From Empedobacter stercoris (GTDB lineage: Bacteria; Bacteroidota; Bacteroidia; Flavobacteriales; Weeksellaceae): a stretch of DNA of 48,258 bases. Shown one piece after another: positions 15,839-24,910 of this stretch. The stretch's first letter is position 1. Each line of letters starts with the position of its first letter. The notes under the pieces were generated by a model, which was given only the letters and a program-made list of their open reading frames with translations, was not told the origin of the DNA and searched no databases. The stretch lies in assembly GCF_965137335.1 (NCBI RefSeq), contig NZ_CBCRZD010000021.1. The stretch is one strand, 5' to 3'. Position numbers and translations under genes: made by a program.

Positions 15839-17239
15839 TTAAGCGTGAATTGCACGATTGTCTGTAGCAGCTAAAGCAGCTTCTTTAATCGCTTCTGCAA
15901 ATGTTGGGTGTGCATGAGACATTCTTGTTAAGTCTTCTGCTGAAGCACGGAATTCCATTGCTGTAACTCCTTCTGCAATTAAATCAGCAGCACGAGCACC
16001 AATAATATGCATTCCTAAGATTTCGTCTGTATTTTTGTCTGCTAAAATTTTAGCAAAACCATCCGTATCCATAGAAGCACGTGCACGACCTAAAGCTTTG
16101 AATGGGAAAGAACCAACTTTGTACTCTACTCCTTCTTCTTTTAATTGCTCCTCTGTTTTTCCAACTCCAGCAACTTCTGGCCATGTATACACAACACCAG
16201 GAATTAAGTTATAGTTGATATGAGGTCTTTGACCTGCCAATTGCTCAGCAACCAATACACCTTCTTCTTCTGCTTTGTGTGCTAACATTGCACCCGCAAC
16301 AACGTCTCCAATTGCGTAAACGTTAGAAACGTTTGTTTGTAAATGATCGTTTGTTTTGATACGTCCTCTTTCATCTACTTCGATTCCTACATTTTCTAAA
16401 CCTAAAGAACCTGTGAAAGCACGACGACCAACTGCAACTAAAGCATAATCTCCGTTAATTTCAATTTCTTCTCCTTTTTTAGAAGTCGCTTTTAATGTTA
16501 CATCGTTTCCATTATTTACAACTGAAGTTACACCTGTAGAAGTGTGGAATTTCATTCCTTGTTTTTTCAATACTTTTGTCAATTCTTTAGACAAAGCTCC
16601 GTCCATACCTGGAATAACACGGTCTGCATATTCTACAACTGTTACTTTAGAACCTAAACGTAAATAAACTGATCCTAACTCTAATCCGATAACACCACCA
16701 CCAATTACGATTAAGTGTTTAGGAACTTCTGTTAAAGCCAACGCTTCTGTAGAAGTAATGATACGAGTCTTATCTGTTGGCGCAAATGGTAATTCAGATG
16801 AAACTGATCCTGTTGCGATAATTGTATTTTTTGCTTCGATTTCTTGAGTAGAACCGTCTTTAGCAGTTACAACAATATGAGTTGCATCTTTAAAAGCACC
16901 TGTACCTTCTAACACATCAATGTTATTTTTACTCATCAAGTATTTGATACCAGCTACGTTAGTATCTACAACACCTGCTTTGCGAGCAATCATTTGAGTG
17001 AAGTTTACTTTTGGAGCATCAATTTCGATTCCGTGCTCTTTAAAGTGATTTACAGCATCGTAATAGTGATGAGAAGAATCTAATAAAGCCTTTGATGGGA
17101 TACATCCAACATTAAGACAAGTACCACCTAAACTTTCTTTCTCGATAATTGCTGTTTTAAATCCTAATTGCGCGCAACGAATTGCAGCAACATATCCTCC
17201 AGGTCCAGCACCAATTACGGCTACATCATAAGAACTCAT
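15839..17239 (-). CDS. lpdA: Dihydrolipoyl dehydrogenase (E3)
   Basis: A 466-residue flavoprotein, the E3 component shared by 2-oxoacid dehydrogenase complexes and the glycine cleavage system. It reoxidises dihydrolipoyl groups and passes electrons to NAD+. The FAD-binding GAGPGGYVAA (10-19), the redox disulfide GGTCLNVGC (Cys41/Cys46), the NAD-binding GGGVIGLELGSV and the C-terminal catalytic HAHPTFAE (His444/Glu449) are all intact. Length is standard. The E1 and E2 genes are not adjacent, as is common in Bacteroidota. It is monocistronic, with a TATATTTG element about 45 bases upstream and a strong terminator. Confidence 0.96.
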   Translation of the reverse strand: MSSYDVAVIGAGPGGYVAAIRCAQLGFKTAIIEKESLGGTCLNVGCIPSKALLDSSHHYYDAVNHFKEHGIEIDAPKVNFTQMIARKAGVVDTNVAGIKYLMSKNNIDVLEGTGAFKDATHIVVTAKDGSTQEIEAKNTIIATGSVSSELPFAPTDKTRIITSTEALALTEVPKHLIVIGGGVIGLELGSVYLRLGSKVTVVEYADRVIPGMDGALSKELTKVLKKQGMKFHTSTGVTSVVNNGNDVTLKATSKKGEEIEINGDYALVAVGRRAFTGSLGLENVGIEVDERGRIKTNDHLQTNVSNVYAIGDVVAGAMLAHKAEEEGVLVAEQLAGQRPHINYNLIPGVVYTWPEVAGVGKTEEQLKEEGVEYKVGSFPFKALGRARASMDTDGFAKILADKNTDEILGMHIIGARAADLIAEGVTAMEFRASAEDLTRMSHAHPTFAEAIKEAALAATDNRAIHA

Positions 17240-17282
17240 ATAGTTTTATTTTGATTTTGTTATTATAATTTTTTAAACTCCA

Positions 17283-17290
17283 CAAATATA
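17283..17290 (-). promoter_or_regulatory. -7 promoter element of lpdA
   Basis: TATATTTG on the minus strand, an exact TAnnTTTG match, 43 bases before the lpdA ATG. No -33 TTG was found at the usual spacing. Confidence 0.5.
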
Positions 17291-17423
17291 ACTAATCCCG
17301 AATATATTTGCGTTATAAAATTGTAATGAATTTTATCAATTTAGTCTATTATAAATAATATAAAAGTTTTTAAAACAATATGTATCCTATTTTTTAAAGA
17401 ATTGATAATAATCTTACAGAAGT

Positions 17424-17457
17424 ACAAAACCCTTCACTTTTCAATGAAGGGTTTTGT
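17424..17457 (-). terminator. Hairpin terminator of fabH
   Basis: Thirteen-base-pair perfect stem ACAAAACCCTTCA / TGAAGGGTTTTGT with an eight-base loop, downstream of fabH on the minus strand. Confidence 0.85.
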
Positions 17458-17493
17458 ATATCATCTAAATTAATTTTAATTTCTATCGAATAA

Positions 17494-18507
17494 TTACCAG
17501 TTTATTAACACAGATCCCCATGTAAATCCTGCTCCAAAAGCAGTCATCATCACCAAGTCTCCTTTCTTGATCTTACCTTCTTTTTTCGCTTCACTTAATG
17601 CAATCGGAATAGACGCTGCTGTTGTATTCCCGTAGCGCATAATGTTGTTGTAGACTTTTTCGTCAGGTAATCCTAATTGTTTTTGAACAAACTGAGAAAT
17701 ACGCAAATTGGCTTGATGTGGAATAAATAAATCTAAATCTTCTGGCTTTTTATTTGCAGCAGTTAATGCTTCTACAATTGATTCTGGAAAACGAGTTACT
17801 GCATGTTTGAAAACGTAATTTCCGTTCATGTACGGGTAAATCTCTTTTTTTGTTAATCCGTGATTATCTTTCAATAATTCGTCTGACCAACCTGTTTTAG
17901 TTCCTGGGAAAGTAACGGCTAATTCTTCCGCAAATTCTCCTTCTGAATGTAAGTTTGTTGATAAAATTCCACGACCTTCTTCTTCTGAAGCCGAAACAAC
18001 TACCGCTCCTGCTCCATCGCCAAAAATAACAGAAACTCCTCGTCCTTCATCAGAATAATCTAAACCAAATGAATGAACTTCTGCTCCAATTACTAAAATA
18101 TTTTTATAAATACCTGCTTTTATAAAAGCATTTGCTGTAGACAAGGCATAAACAAAACCAGAACATTGGTTACGAATATCCATCGCACCAATTGTTCGAC
18201 ATCCTAATTCTTTCTGAACCAACACACCATTTCCTGGGAAGTAATAATCTGGCGATAAAGTTGCAAATAAAATAAAGTCGATATCTTGTGCTGTGATTCC
18301 TGCATCTTCTAATGCATTTTTAGCCGCAATTACACCTAAATCTGTAGATGAAATTTTAGAGCCAGTTTCGATATGTCTTCTTTCAACTATACCTGTACGT
18401 TCCTGAATCCATTCATCATTGGTGTCCATTACCTCAGCTAAATCAAAGTTTGTAACTACACGTTCTGGCACATAGTGTCCGACACCTGTTATAATAGAGT
18501 TTATCAT
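17494..18507 (-). CDS. fabH: 3-oxoacyl-ACP synthase III (KAS III)
   Basis: A 337-residue thiolase-fold condensing enzyme that starts fatty acid synthesis by joining an acyl-CoA primer to malonyl-ACP. The catalytic triad is present: Cys115 (RNQCSGF), His264 (PHQANLR) and Asn294 (YGNTTAA). Flavobacteria make iso-branched fatty acids, so branched primers are expected, but the sequence does not prove this. It is not next to plsX/rpmF, the usual place for the main fabH, so it may be a second KAS III copy or a stand-alone one. A TACATTTG element lies 28 bases upstream of the ATG; a strong terminator follows. Confidence 0.92.
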   Translation of the reverse strand: MINSIITGVGHYVPERVVTNFDLAEVMDTNDEWIQERTGIVERRHIETGSKISSTDLGVIAAKNALEDAGITAQDIDFILFATLSPDYYFPGNGVLVQKELGCRTIGAMDIRNQCSGFVYALSTANAFIKAGIYKNILVIGAEVHSFGLDYSDEGRGVSVIFGDGAGAVVVSASEEEGRGILSTNLHSEGEFAEELAVTFPGTKTGWSDELLKDNHGLTKKEIYPYMNGNYVFKHAVTRFPESIVEALTAANKKPEDLDLFIPHQANLRISQFVQKQLGLPDEKVYNNIMRYGNTTAASIPIALSEAKKEGKIKKGDLVMMTAFGAGFTWGSVLINW

Positions 18508-18534
18508 TTTTTATGGTTTACTTTTCAATTAAAA

Positions 18535-18542
18535 CAAATGTA
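18535..18542 (-). promoter_or_regulatory. -7 promoter element of fabH
   Basis: TACATTTG on the minus strand, an exact TAnnTTTG match, 28 bases before the ATG. A TTG on the same strand at 18567-18569 is 24 bases upstream, slightly beyond the usual spacing. Confidence 0.5.
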
Positions 18543-18590
18543 TTAAATGATAACCATTTCTTAAAACAATTACGTCTTTATGACAACAAA

Positions 18591-19466
18591 TTATTTAAAA
18601 AACTTTGCTTTTAAGATTCCATTCATAACGATAGAAAGTACCATTACTCCTGTAGCAATATAAAAGACAGGTGTCATAAGTTCTGAATCCCCAAAAATAA
18701 GACTTGCTAAAAAGATGCCGTAAACAGGTTCCAAATTTACGTTTAACATCATGGTAAAAGCACTTACATGTTTCAATAAAGCGACAGATTCAATTTGTGC
18801 AAATGCTGTAAAAATAACTCCAAGTAATATTAACCATCCTAAGTTTGACCAACTTACATTTACAACTTCCGTAATTGCATCTGGTTGAAACAATACCATA
18901 ATCAATGAAAGTGTGATAAGCCCTCCAACCATTTCGAAAAATGTAACTTTTGTAGGTTTTATGCTTTTTGGTAATCTCGAATTAAGAACAGCAAATAATG
19001 CGGATAAAAAACTACATAAAATACCAATAATTATTCCTAATTTATAATCATCTGGTGACGCATTAAAAATAACAGCAACACAGGCTGAAACAATAATTGC
19101 TAAGATAATTTCGAGGAGATTAATTCGTCTTCTGAAAAAAACAGGTTCTAATACTGCACTAAAAAGTGCGCCCATTGATAGTGTGCTCAATGCAATAGAA
19201 ATATTTGAAAGCTTAATAGATAAATAAAACGTAAACCAATGTATACCTACAATACCTCCAATTCCCAATAGTGTTAACAACTCTTTTTTAGAAACTTGAA
19301 AATCAGATTTCTTAAATTTCATGTAAACAAAAACTGCAATTGCGGCAATTAAAACACGATACCAAACCATAGGCAAAGCATTCATGGTAACAAGTTTACC
19401 GAAAACACCTGTAAATCCCCACAATAAGACAAGAAATTGTAATCGGAACTGCACGTTTGAAATCAT
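18591..19466 (-). CDS. EamA-family (drug/metabolite) transporter
   Basis: A 291-residue membrane protein with ten predicted helices arranged as two EamA repeats (about 5-135 and 145-285). The first repeat begins with LWGFTGVFGKL, close to the family's usual opening, and the second carries a polar GLI-type segment in mid-helix. These carriers export amino acids, nucleosides or other small metabolites, or import them; the substrate cannot be predicted. The gene stands alone, with a TACTTTTG promoter element (19481-19488) giving a leader of only about ten bases. Family confidence is high; function is open. Confidence 0.88.
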   Translation of the reverse strand: MISNVQFRLQFLVLLWGFTGVFGKLVTMNALPMVWYRVLIAAIAVFVYMKFKKSDFQVSKKELLTLLGIGGIVGIHWFTFYLSIKLSNISIALSTLSMGALFSAVLEPVFFRRRINLLEIILAIIVSACVAVIFNASPDDYKLGIIIGILCSFLSALFAVLNSRLPKSIKPTKVTFFEMVGGLITLSLIMVLFQPDAITEVVNVSWSNLGWLILLGVIFTAFAQIESVALLKHVSAFTMMLNVNLEPVYGIFLASLIFGDSELMTPVFYIATGVMVLSIVMNGILKAKFFK

Positions 19467-19480
19467 CTTTAGCTTTTTGG

Positions 19481-19488
19481 CAAAAGTA
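19481..19488 (-). promoter_or_regulatory. -7 promoter element of the EamA transporter
   Basis: TACTTTTG on the minus strand, an exact TAnnTTTG match, 14 bases before the ATG at 19466. Confidence 0.45.
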
Positions 19489-19639
19489 GAATTAAATTCT
19501 TGATTGTAAATAGCTTTTTGAATGAATTATTTACTAATAAAACTCTATTATGAAGTCAATATTAAATTAACATTAAATAACTATTTACATAAAATTAAAT
19601 ATCAATCTCGTTGTATTTTCGTTTTTTTTAAAATTATCA

Positions 19640-20446
19640 ATGGATTTTAGTATTTTTTTACAACCCGATGCATTAATTGCATTGTTTACATTAACGATGT
19701 TAGAGATTGTTTTAGGAATCGATAATATTGTTTTTATCTCTATTTTATCAGGAAAATTACCTGCAGATCAACAGAAAAAAGCACAACAACTTGGTTTATT
19801 CTTAGCCATGTTTACACGTGTTATCTTATTGTTTTCGCTAAGTTGGGTGATGAGTCTTACGACACCGTTATTTAATATTGGCGATTGGATTGGAATAACA
19901 TCAATTGAATGGGTAGAGAAATTAGCAATTTCTGGGCGTGATTTGATCCTATTAATTGGAGGTCTATTCTTAATTTATAAATCAACCGTTGAAATTCATC
20001 ACAAAATAGAAGGCGTAGAAGAAAACGAAGGAAAAGTGAAAGTACATTCTTTTGCTCGTACAATTATTCAAATCTTAATTTTAGACATTGTCTTCTCTTT
20101 AGACTCGGTGATTACAGCAGTTGGTATGGCAGAACATATCGAAGTAATGATTGCTGCAGTTGTCATCGCAGTAGCTGTAATGATGTTGTCGGCAAGCGCT
20201 GTTTCTAAATTTGTAAATGATCATCCAACAGTTAAGATGTTAGCATTATCATTCTTATTGTTAATCGGTGTTTCGCTATTAGCAGAAGGATTTGATCAAC
20301 ACATTTCGAAAGGATACATTTATTTCGCAATGGGATTCTCAGTTTTAGTTGAATTCTTAAATTTGAGAATGAAGAAAAAACATTCAAATCCTGGTGTTAT
20401 CCGAAATATGGTTGGCGATGCAGAAGAACAAAACAAGAATTTATAA
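19640..20446 (+). CDS. TerC-family integral membrane protein
   Basis: A 268-residue membrane protein with about seven to nine helices and the two acidic TerC motifs: LEIVLGIDNIVF in the first helix (about 21-32) and LDIVFSLDSVITAVG in the middle. The paired Asp residues inside the membrane suggest metal ion movement. Relatives export manganese or help metallate exported proteins, and others sit in tellurite-resistance clusters. No other ter genes are present here, so a Mn-related housekeeping role is more likely than tellurite resistance. A near-consensus TATTTTCG lies at 19614-19621. A hairpin terminator follows the gene. Confidence 0.88.
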   Translation: MDFSIFLQPDALIALFTLTMLEIVLGIDNIVFISILSGKLPADQQKKAQQLGLFLAMFTRVILLFSLSWVMSLTTPLFNIGDWIGITSIEWVEKLAISGRDLILLIGGLFLIYKSTVEIHHKIEGVEENEGKVKVHSFARTIIQILILDIVFSLDSVITAVGMAEHIEVMIAAVVIAVAVMMLSASAVSKFVNDHPTVKMLALSFLLLIGVSLLAEGFDQHISKGYIYFAMGFSVLVEFLNLRMKKKHSNPGVIRNMVGDAEEQNKNL

Positions 20447-20454
20447 CTATCTTT

Positions 20455-20476
20455 AAGGCCTCAACTAAGAGGCCTT
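20455..20476 (+). terminator. Hairpin terminator after the TerC gene
   Basis: Stem AAGGCCTC / GAGGCCTT with loop AACTAA and a T-tract. The next ATG is only 18 bases further on. Confidence 0.85.
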
Positions 20477-20494
20477 TTTTATTCAATAAAATCA

Positions 20495-21310
20495 ATGCAA
20501 AATATAAAATTAATAGTAACTGATATGGACGGAACTTTATTACGTTCAGATCATTCATTAAATCCTGAATTCTATACAATCTATGAAGAATTAAAAAAAA
20601 ATAACATCCTATTTGTGCCTGCAAGTGGACGCCAATATTATAGCATAATCAACTATTTTAAGCATATAAAAGATGAATTAGCGATTATTGCCGAAAACGG
20701 AACTTATGTAACGTATAAAGGCCAAGAAGTTTTTGTTGATGAATTGGATAAATCTGTAATAATAGAAATCATTGAAGAAGTTCGCAAAATTGATGGCGCT
20801 CACCTTGTTTTAGCAGGAAAAAATGCCGCTTATGTAGAATCGAAAGATGAAACGTTTTTAGAATATTTTAAAAATTTTTACGACAAAAATGTTTGGGTTG
20901 AAGATTTAACACAAATCGAAAACGAACAATTCATTAAAATAGCGGTAAATCATCAAGGAGGAACAGAACATCATGTTTTTCCAAGATTAATCAATTTTGA
21001 AAAACATGGCCTTAAAGTAGTTGTTTCAGGTGATGTTTGGTTAGATGTTATGAACAAAAAATCAAATAAAGGTGTCGCACTACGAGCATTGATGAATAAA
21101 TTACATATTTCGTCTGAAGAAATCATTGTTTTTGGCGATTTTATGAATGATTACGAAATGCTAAATTTGGCAAAATATAGTTTTGCTATGGAAAATGCAC
21201 ACCCTTCTATTAAGGCAATTGCAAATTATATTGCTCCTTCAAATGATGAAGATGGTGTAATCCAAATAATTAAACAATATTTACAACAATCAAAAACCAT
21301 AAATATTTAA
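20495..21310 (+). CDS. Cof-type HAD-IIB sugar-phosphatase-like hydrolase
   Basis: A 271-residue haloacid dehalogenase-fold phosphatase. Motif I is VTDMDGTLL, with Asp10 as the nucleophile and Asp12 as acid/base. Motif III is the Lys in NKKSNKGVALRAL, and motif IV is VFGDFMNDYEM. The large C2B cap lies between (about 85-185), placing it in the Cof/YidA group that dephosphorylates sugar phosphates, FMN or pyridoxal phosphate. The substrate is not predictable. It begins 18 bases after the TerC terminator and I could not identify its own promoter; partial read-through is possible. The start is the first ATG and sits at the conserved N terminus. Confidence 0.88.
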   Translation: MQNIKLIVTDMDGTLLRSDHSLNPEFYTIYEELKKNNILFVPASGRQYYSIINYFKHIKDELAIIAENGTYVTYKGQEVFVDELDKSVIIEIIEEVRKIDGAHLVLAGKNAAYVESKDETFLEYFKNFYDKNVWVEDLTQIENEQFIKIAVNHQGGTEHHVFPRLINFEKHGLKVVVSGDVWLDVMNKKSNKGVALRALMNKLHISSEEIIVFGDFMNDYEMLNLAKYSFAMENAHPSIKAIANYIAPSNDEDGVIQIIKQYLQQSKTINI

Positions 21311-21388
21311 TAATCTTATAAATAACATCAATTATTTAACATTCAAATCACATTAAATTATTAATTTCGAAAAAAACCTAAATAACCA

Positions 21389-22276
21389 ATGTTCAAAATA
21401 AATAAACATCTAAAAAATGTTTTCGTGATCGCCTTTTTACTTGTCATTTTTTCGTGTAAAAACGAAAATCATTCCGTTCAAAATCAAACTTCAATTTCTG
21501 AACCGAAAGAAATTTTACAAGATGAAGTCGATTCTATTTATACCGTAAAAATTGACTCTTCTTTGTTACAATTAGACACAATTGTTAAAGCTGAAAAACT
21601 GCAAAAAGTTGATTCGACAAAACAATATGTTTATTTAACATTTGATGATGGTCCTTACAAAGGAAGTAAAAATATCAATAAAATATTAACAGAAGAAAAT
21701 GTAAAAGGAACTGTTTTCTTGGTCGGTTTTAATGCATTTACAAAAGACTTGAAACAAAATGTAGAAGATTATAAAGCAAATCCTAATGTGGAAATTGCTA
21801 ACCATACTTTTTCTCATGCACGAAACAAATACAAAACTTTTTACAGCATACCGGAACAAGTTTATGAAGATATTCGCAAAAATGAAGTGGTTTTGGACAT
21901 ACATTCGCGCTGGGTTCGTTTGCCTGCACGCAATACGTGGCGTTTGAATAAACGTAAAAGAGACGACCCTATGAAAAATGCAATTCCAACTGCTGATTTA
22001 ATCGCCAAAAATCAATATTATATTTATGGTTGGGATTATGAATGGAACCGCAACCAAGAGGGCTTAACTTCTCCCGAAAATATCTACAATGGTATTGTAA
22101 ACCGTTTGGATCAAAATAAAACATTTGAAAAAAATCATTTGGTAATTTTGATGCACGATGATATGTTTAATTCTGATACAAATGCAGAAAAATTAAGACA
22201 ATTAATCGTTTTGTTAAAACAAAATCCAAAAATTGTGATAGAGGGAATTTCTGGATACCCTATAAGAATTAGCTAA
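21389..22276 (+). CDS. Lipoprotein polysaccharide deacetylase (NodB domain)
   Basis: A 295-residue protein with a signal ending in IFSC (Cys23), a clear lipobox, a linker of about 55 residues and a NodB domain (about 78-280). The metal triad is visible: Asp86/Asp87 in LTFDDGP, and His139 and His143 in NHTFSH. A late LMHDD supplies the final His. The usual RPPYG-type motif 3 is replaced by RLPARNTWR, so the active site is slightly unusual. The enzyme should remove acetyl groups from peptidoglycan or another N-acetylated glycan while anchored in the periplasm or on the outer membrane. It is a single-gene unit ended by a hairpin. Confidence 0.85.
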   Translation: MFKINKHLKNVFVIAFLLVIFSCKNENHSVQNQTSISEPKEILQDEVDSIYTVKIDSSLLQLDTIVKAEKLQKVDSTKQYVYLTFDDGPYKGSKNINKILTEENVKGTVFLVGFNAFTKDLKQNVEDYKANPNVEIANHTFSHARNKYKTFYSIPEQVYEDIRKNEVVLDIHSRWVRLPARNTWRLNKRKRDDPMKNAIPTADLIAKNQYYIYGWDYEWNRNQEGLTSPENIYNGIVNRLDQNKTFEKNHLVILMHDDMFNSDTNAEKLRQLIVLLKQNPKIVIEGISGYPIRIS

Positions 22277-22295
22277 TAAAAATCAATGGATATAT

Positions 22296-22321
22296 AAAGC
22301 CACTTCAATAGAAGTGGCTTT
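22296..22321. terminator. Bidirectional hairpin terminator
   Basis: Eleven-base-pair perfect stem AAAGCCACTTC / GAAGTGGCTTT, loop AATA, between the deacetylase gene and the convergent DHS-like gene. Confidence 0.88.
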
Positions 22322-22343
22322 TTTATTTGTTGAAAATTTAATC

Positions 22344-23318
22344 TTAGTTTCCTAAAATATAATTAAAAATCAATGGTGCAACGATTGTCGCATCAGATTC
22401 GATCATATATTTTGGTGTATCAACATCTAATTTACCCCATGTAATTTTTTCGTTAGGAACTGCTCCTGAATAAGAACCGTAAGATGTTGTAGAATCAGAA
22501 ATCTGACAGAAATATGCCCAGAACGGAACATCAGTCCATTCTAAATCTTGGTACATCATTGGAACTACACAAATAGGGAAATCTCCTGAGATACCACCCG
22601 CAATTTGGAAGAACCCTACTCCTTTTCCATCAGAATTTGCACGGTACCATTCTGTTAAATAAATCATGTATTCGATACCAGATTTTACTGTATGTACGTT
22701 CAAATTTCCTTTAATTACGTTTGACGTAAAGATATTTCCACAAGTCGAATCCTCCCATCCTGGAACAACGATTGGTAAGTTTTTCTCAGCCGCAGCAACA
22801 ATCCAAGAATCTTTAGGATCAATTTCATAGTATTGCTCTAAAACACCTGAGTTAACTACTTGATATAAAAATTCGTGTGGAAAATAACGTTCACCTTTTG
22901 CTTCAGCAGCATGCCAAACATCTTCTAAATGTTTTTGTAAACGACGGAATGCTTCTTCTTCAGGAATACATGTATCTGTTACACGGTTATAATGATTATC
23001 TAATAATTCTCTTTCTTGTTCTGGAGTTAAATCTCTATAATTTGGCACTCTTTTGTAATGAGAGTGAGCCACTAAGTTCATCACATCCTCTTCTAAGTTA
23101 GCTCCTGTACAAGATATAAATTGAACTTTATCTTGACGAATCATTTCAGCTAATGAAATTCCTAATTCAGCAGTACTCATTGCACCTCCCATAGAAATTA
23201 ACATTTTTCCCCCATCTTCTAAATGCGCTTCATATCCTTTAGCTGCATCTACTAATGCAGCTGCATTAAAGTGTCTATAGTTGTGCTCTATAAACTGACT
23301 GATTGGTCCTTTACTCAT
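22344..23318 (-). CDS. Deoxyhypusine synthase-like protein (bacterial DHS family)
   Basis: A 324-residue member of the NAD-dependent deoxyhypusine synthase family. The eukaryotic and archaeal enzyme moves an aminobutyl group from spermidine to a lysine of eIF5A, which bacteria lack. The catalytic lysine that forms the imine intermediate is conserved here: Lys296 in TWGKL, corresponding to SWGKI of the human enzyme. NAD-site segments (SMGGAMSTAE, FISCTGANLEED) are also kept. It follows the arginine decarboxylase gene by 31 bases in the same operon, so a polyamine substrate is very likely. Formation of homospermidine or a related aminobutyl transfer is possible, since some bacterial relatives do this; the actual reaction is not shown by sequence. 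Confidence 0.85.
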   Translation of the reverse strand: MSKGPISQFIEHNYRHFNAAALVDAAKGYEAHLEDGGKMLISMGGAMSTAELGISLAEMIRQDKVQFISCTGANLEEDVMNLVAHSHYKRVPNYRDLTPEQERELLDNHYNRVTDTCIPEEEAFRRLQKHLEDVWHAAEAKGERYFPHEFLYQVVNSGVLEQYYEIDPKDSWIVAAAEKNLPIVVPGWEDSTCGNIFTSNVIKGNLNVHTVKSGIEYMIYLTEWYRANSDGKGVGFFQIAGGISGDFPICVVPMMYQDLEWTDVPFWAYFCQISDSTTSYGSYSGAVPNEKITWGKLDVDTPKYMIESDATIVAPLIFNYILGN

Positions 23319-23349
23319 TTTATTTGTTTTTATTTTATTAAAATTCTAA

Positions 23350-24732
23350 TTATTTATATCCCAATGTATTCAACACATCTTGGTGTGTTTGTTCTTCTGA
23401 ATACACTTTTGCTTCGTAGTTTTCATCAATCAAAATATATTTTGGCTGAGGAATCAAACAGTGATTTATTCCACCAAATCCACTGATATTATCTTGATAC
23501 GCTCCTGTATTAAAGAAACCAATATACAATGGTTTTGCTTGATCGTATTTTGGCAAATAAATAGCATTTACATGTTGTTCTGAGTTATAATAATCGTCAG
23601 AATCACACGTTAAACCACCTAATAATACACGTTCGTATTTATCGTACCAACGGTTAATTGGCAACATTACAAATCGTTTTGAAATTGCCCAAGCATCTGG
23701 TAAAGTCGTCATAAAAGATGAATCGATCATATCCCAATACTCTTTATCATTTTGTTTCTTTTGATAAAGAATTTTGTAGATCACTCCTCCACTTTCACCT
23801 ACTGTAAACGATCCAAATTCTGTAAAAATATTTGGAACAGGAATACCTTCTTCGTCACAAATCATTTTAATTTGCAACAAGATTTCTTTCGCCATGTATT
23901 CGTAATCATATTCGAAATTCAACGAATTTTTGATTGGAAATCCACCACCTATATTCAAACTATCTAATTCTGGACAAACTTTCTTAAGGTTTACATAAAC
24001 TCTCAAACATTTTGTCAACTCATTCCAATAATATGAATTATCTTTAATTCCTGTATTGATAAAGAAATGAAGCATTTTCAATTTAATGCGTTCATTTGGT
24101 TTTACCATTGTTTGATAGAAAGGAACAATGTCTTTGTATCCTATTCCTAAACGAGACGTATAAAACTCGAATTTTGGTTCTTCTTCAGATGCAATACGAA
24201 TTCCGATTTCGAAATCACCTTCGATAGCTTCCGAAAACAAATCAACTTCTTCGTAATTATCAATAACTGTAATTGTTTTGCGATGTCCGTTATTGACCAA
24301 ACGAGCAATGTTTTCTACATATTCTTCACGTTTAAAACCATTACAAACGATATATTGATCGTCTGTAATCAATCCTTCTTTAATCAAATTTTCGACAATA
24401 TTAATGTCAAATGCAGAAGATGTCTCGATGTGAATATCGTTTTTTAATGCTTCGCCTAATATATGACGAAAGTGAGAACTTTTTGTACAATAACAATAAT
24501 TGTAAGTTCCTTCATAGTTTAATTCTTCACGCGCTTTTTCAAACCAACCTTTCGCTCTTTGAATGTTTTGTGAGATTTTTGGTAAGTAAGTAAATTTTAA
24601 TGGTGTTCCATGTTCTTCGACTAAAGCTTTCAAGTCGATTCCATTAAATTTTAAGTGCTCTCCATCCAATTCAAATTCATCTTGCGGAAAGTCAAATGAT
24701 TGCGTGATTAAATCTATGTATTTAGTTTTCAT
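23350..24732 (-). CDS. speA: Arginine decarboxylase, PLP fold III, short Bacteroidota type
   Basis: A 460-residue alanine-racemase-fold decarboxylase, shorter than the roughly 630-residue E. coli SpeA. PLP binds Lys84 in YCTKSS. The glycine loop IGGGFPI (261-267) holds the phosphate, and LTCDSDD (Cys376) supplies the active-site Cys/Asp pair from the second subunit. It should convert arginine to agmatine in the cytoplasm, the first step of polyamine synthesis. Assignment to arginine over ornithine or diaminopimelate rests on overall resemblance to the Bacteroidota arginine decarboxylase group. The DHS-like gene follows in the same transcript; no agmatinase gene is adjacent. The mRNA may have a long 5' leader. 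Confidence 0.82.
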   Translation of the reverse strand: MKTKYIDLITQSFDFPQDEFELDGEHLKFNGIDLKALVEEHGTPLKFTYLPKISQNIQRAKGWFEKAREELNYEGTYNYCYCTKSSHFRHILGEALKNDIHIETSSAFDINIVENLIKEGLITDDQYIVCNGFKREEYVENIARLVNNGHRKTITVIDNYEEVDLFSEAIEGDFEIGIRIASEEEPKFEFYTSRLGIGYKDIVPFYQTMVKPNERIKLKMLHFFINTGIKDNSYYWNELTKCLRVYVNLKKVCPELDSLNIGGGFPIKNSLNFEYDYEYMAKEILLQIKMICDEEGIPVPNIFTEFGSFTVGESGGVIYKILYQKKQNDKEYWDMIDSSFMTTLPDAWAISKRFVMLPINRWYDKYERVLLGGLTCDSDDYYNSEQHVNAIYLPKYDQAKPLYIGFFNTGAYQDNISGFGGINHCLIPQPKYILIDENYEAKVYSEEQTHQDVLNTLGYK

Positions 24733-24821
24733 TATGCTTTATAAATGTTACGTGTGTTGAATAATTCTAAAAAATTTGCGAGAAAAATTTTAGGGTATTA
24801 CAGACGTATCGCATAATATAC

Positions 24822-24910
24822 ATTGCGAAGCAATAAAGGGAAAGAATAATTCTTAGACTCTTTTCGATTCATTAAAAGTAATGCGTTGAGATTTTTTTTA
24901 ATTTCAACGC
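24822..24910 (-). promoter_or_regulatory. Candidate structured leader of speA
   Basis: Read on the minus strand, a stem-loop of ten pairs (24883-24892 with 24901-24910, one G-U pair, A-rich eight-base loop) is followed by a small ATTGC/GCAAT hairpin (24822-24834). Both lie between the only consensus -7 element and the speA ATG. Leader-mediated control is inferred from this layout; no known riboswitch class is recognised. Confidence 0.3.

Noticed and set aside
19640..20446. TerC taken as evidence for a tellurite-resistance cluster.
   Set aside because: No terA, terB, terD, terE or terZ neighbours are present; TerC alone is a common housekeeping membrane protein.
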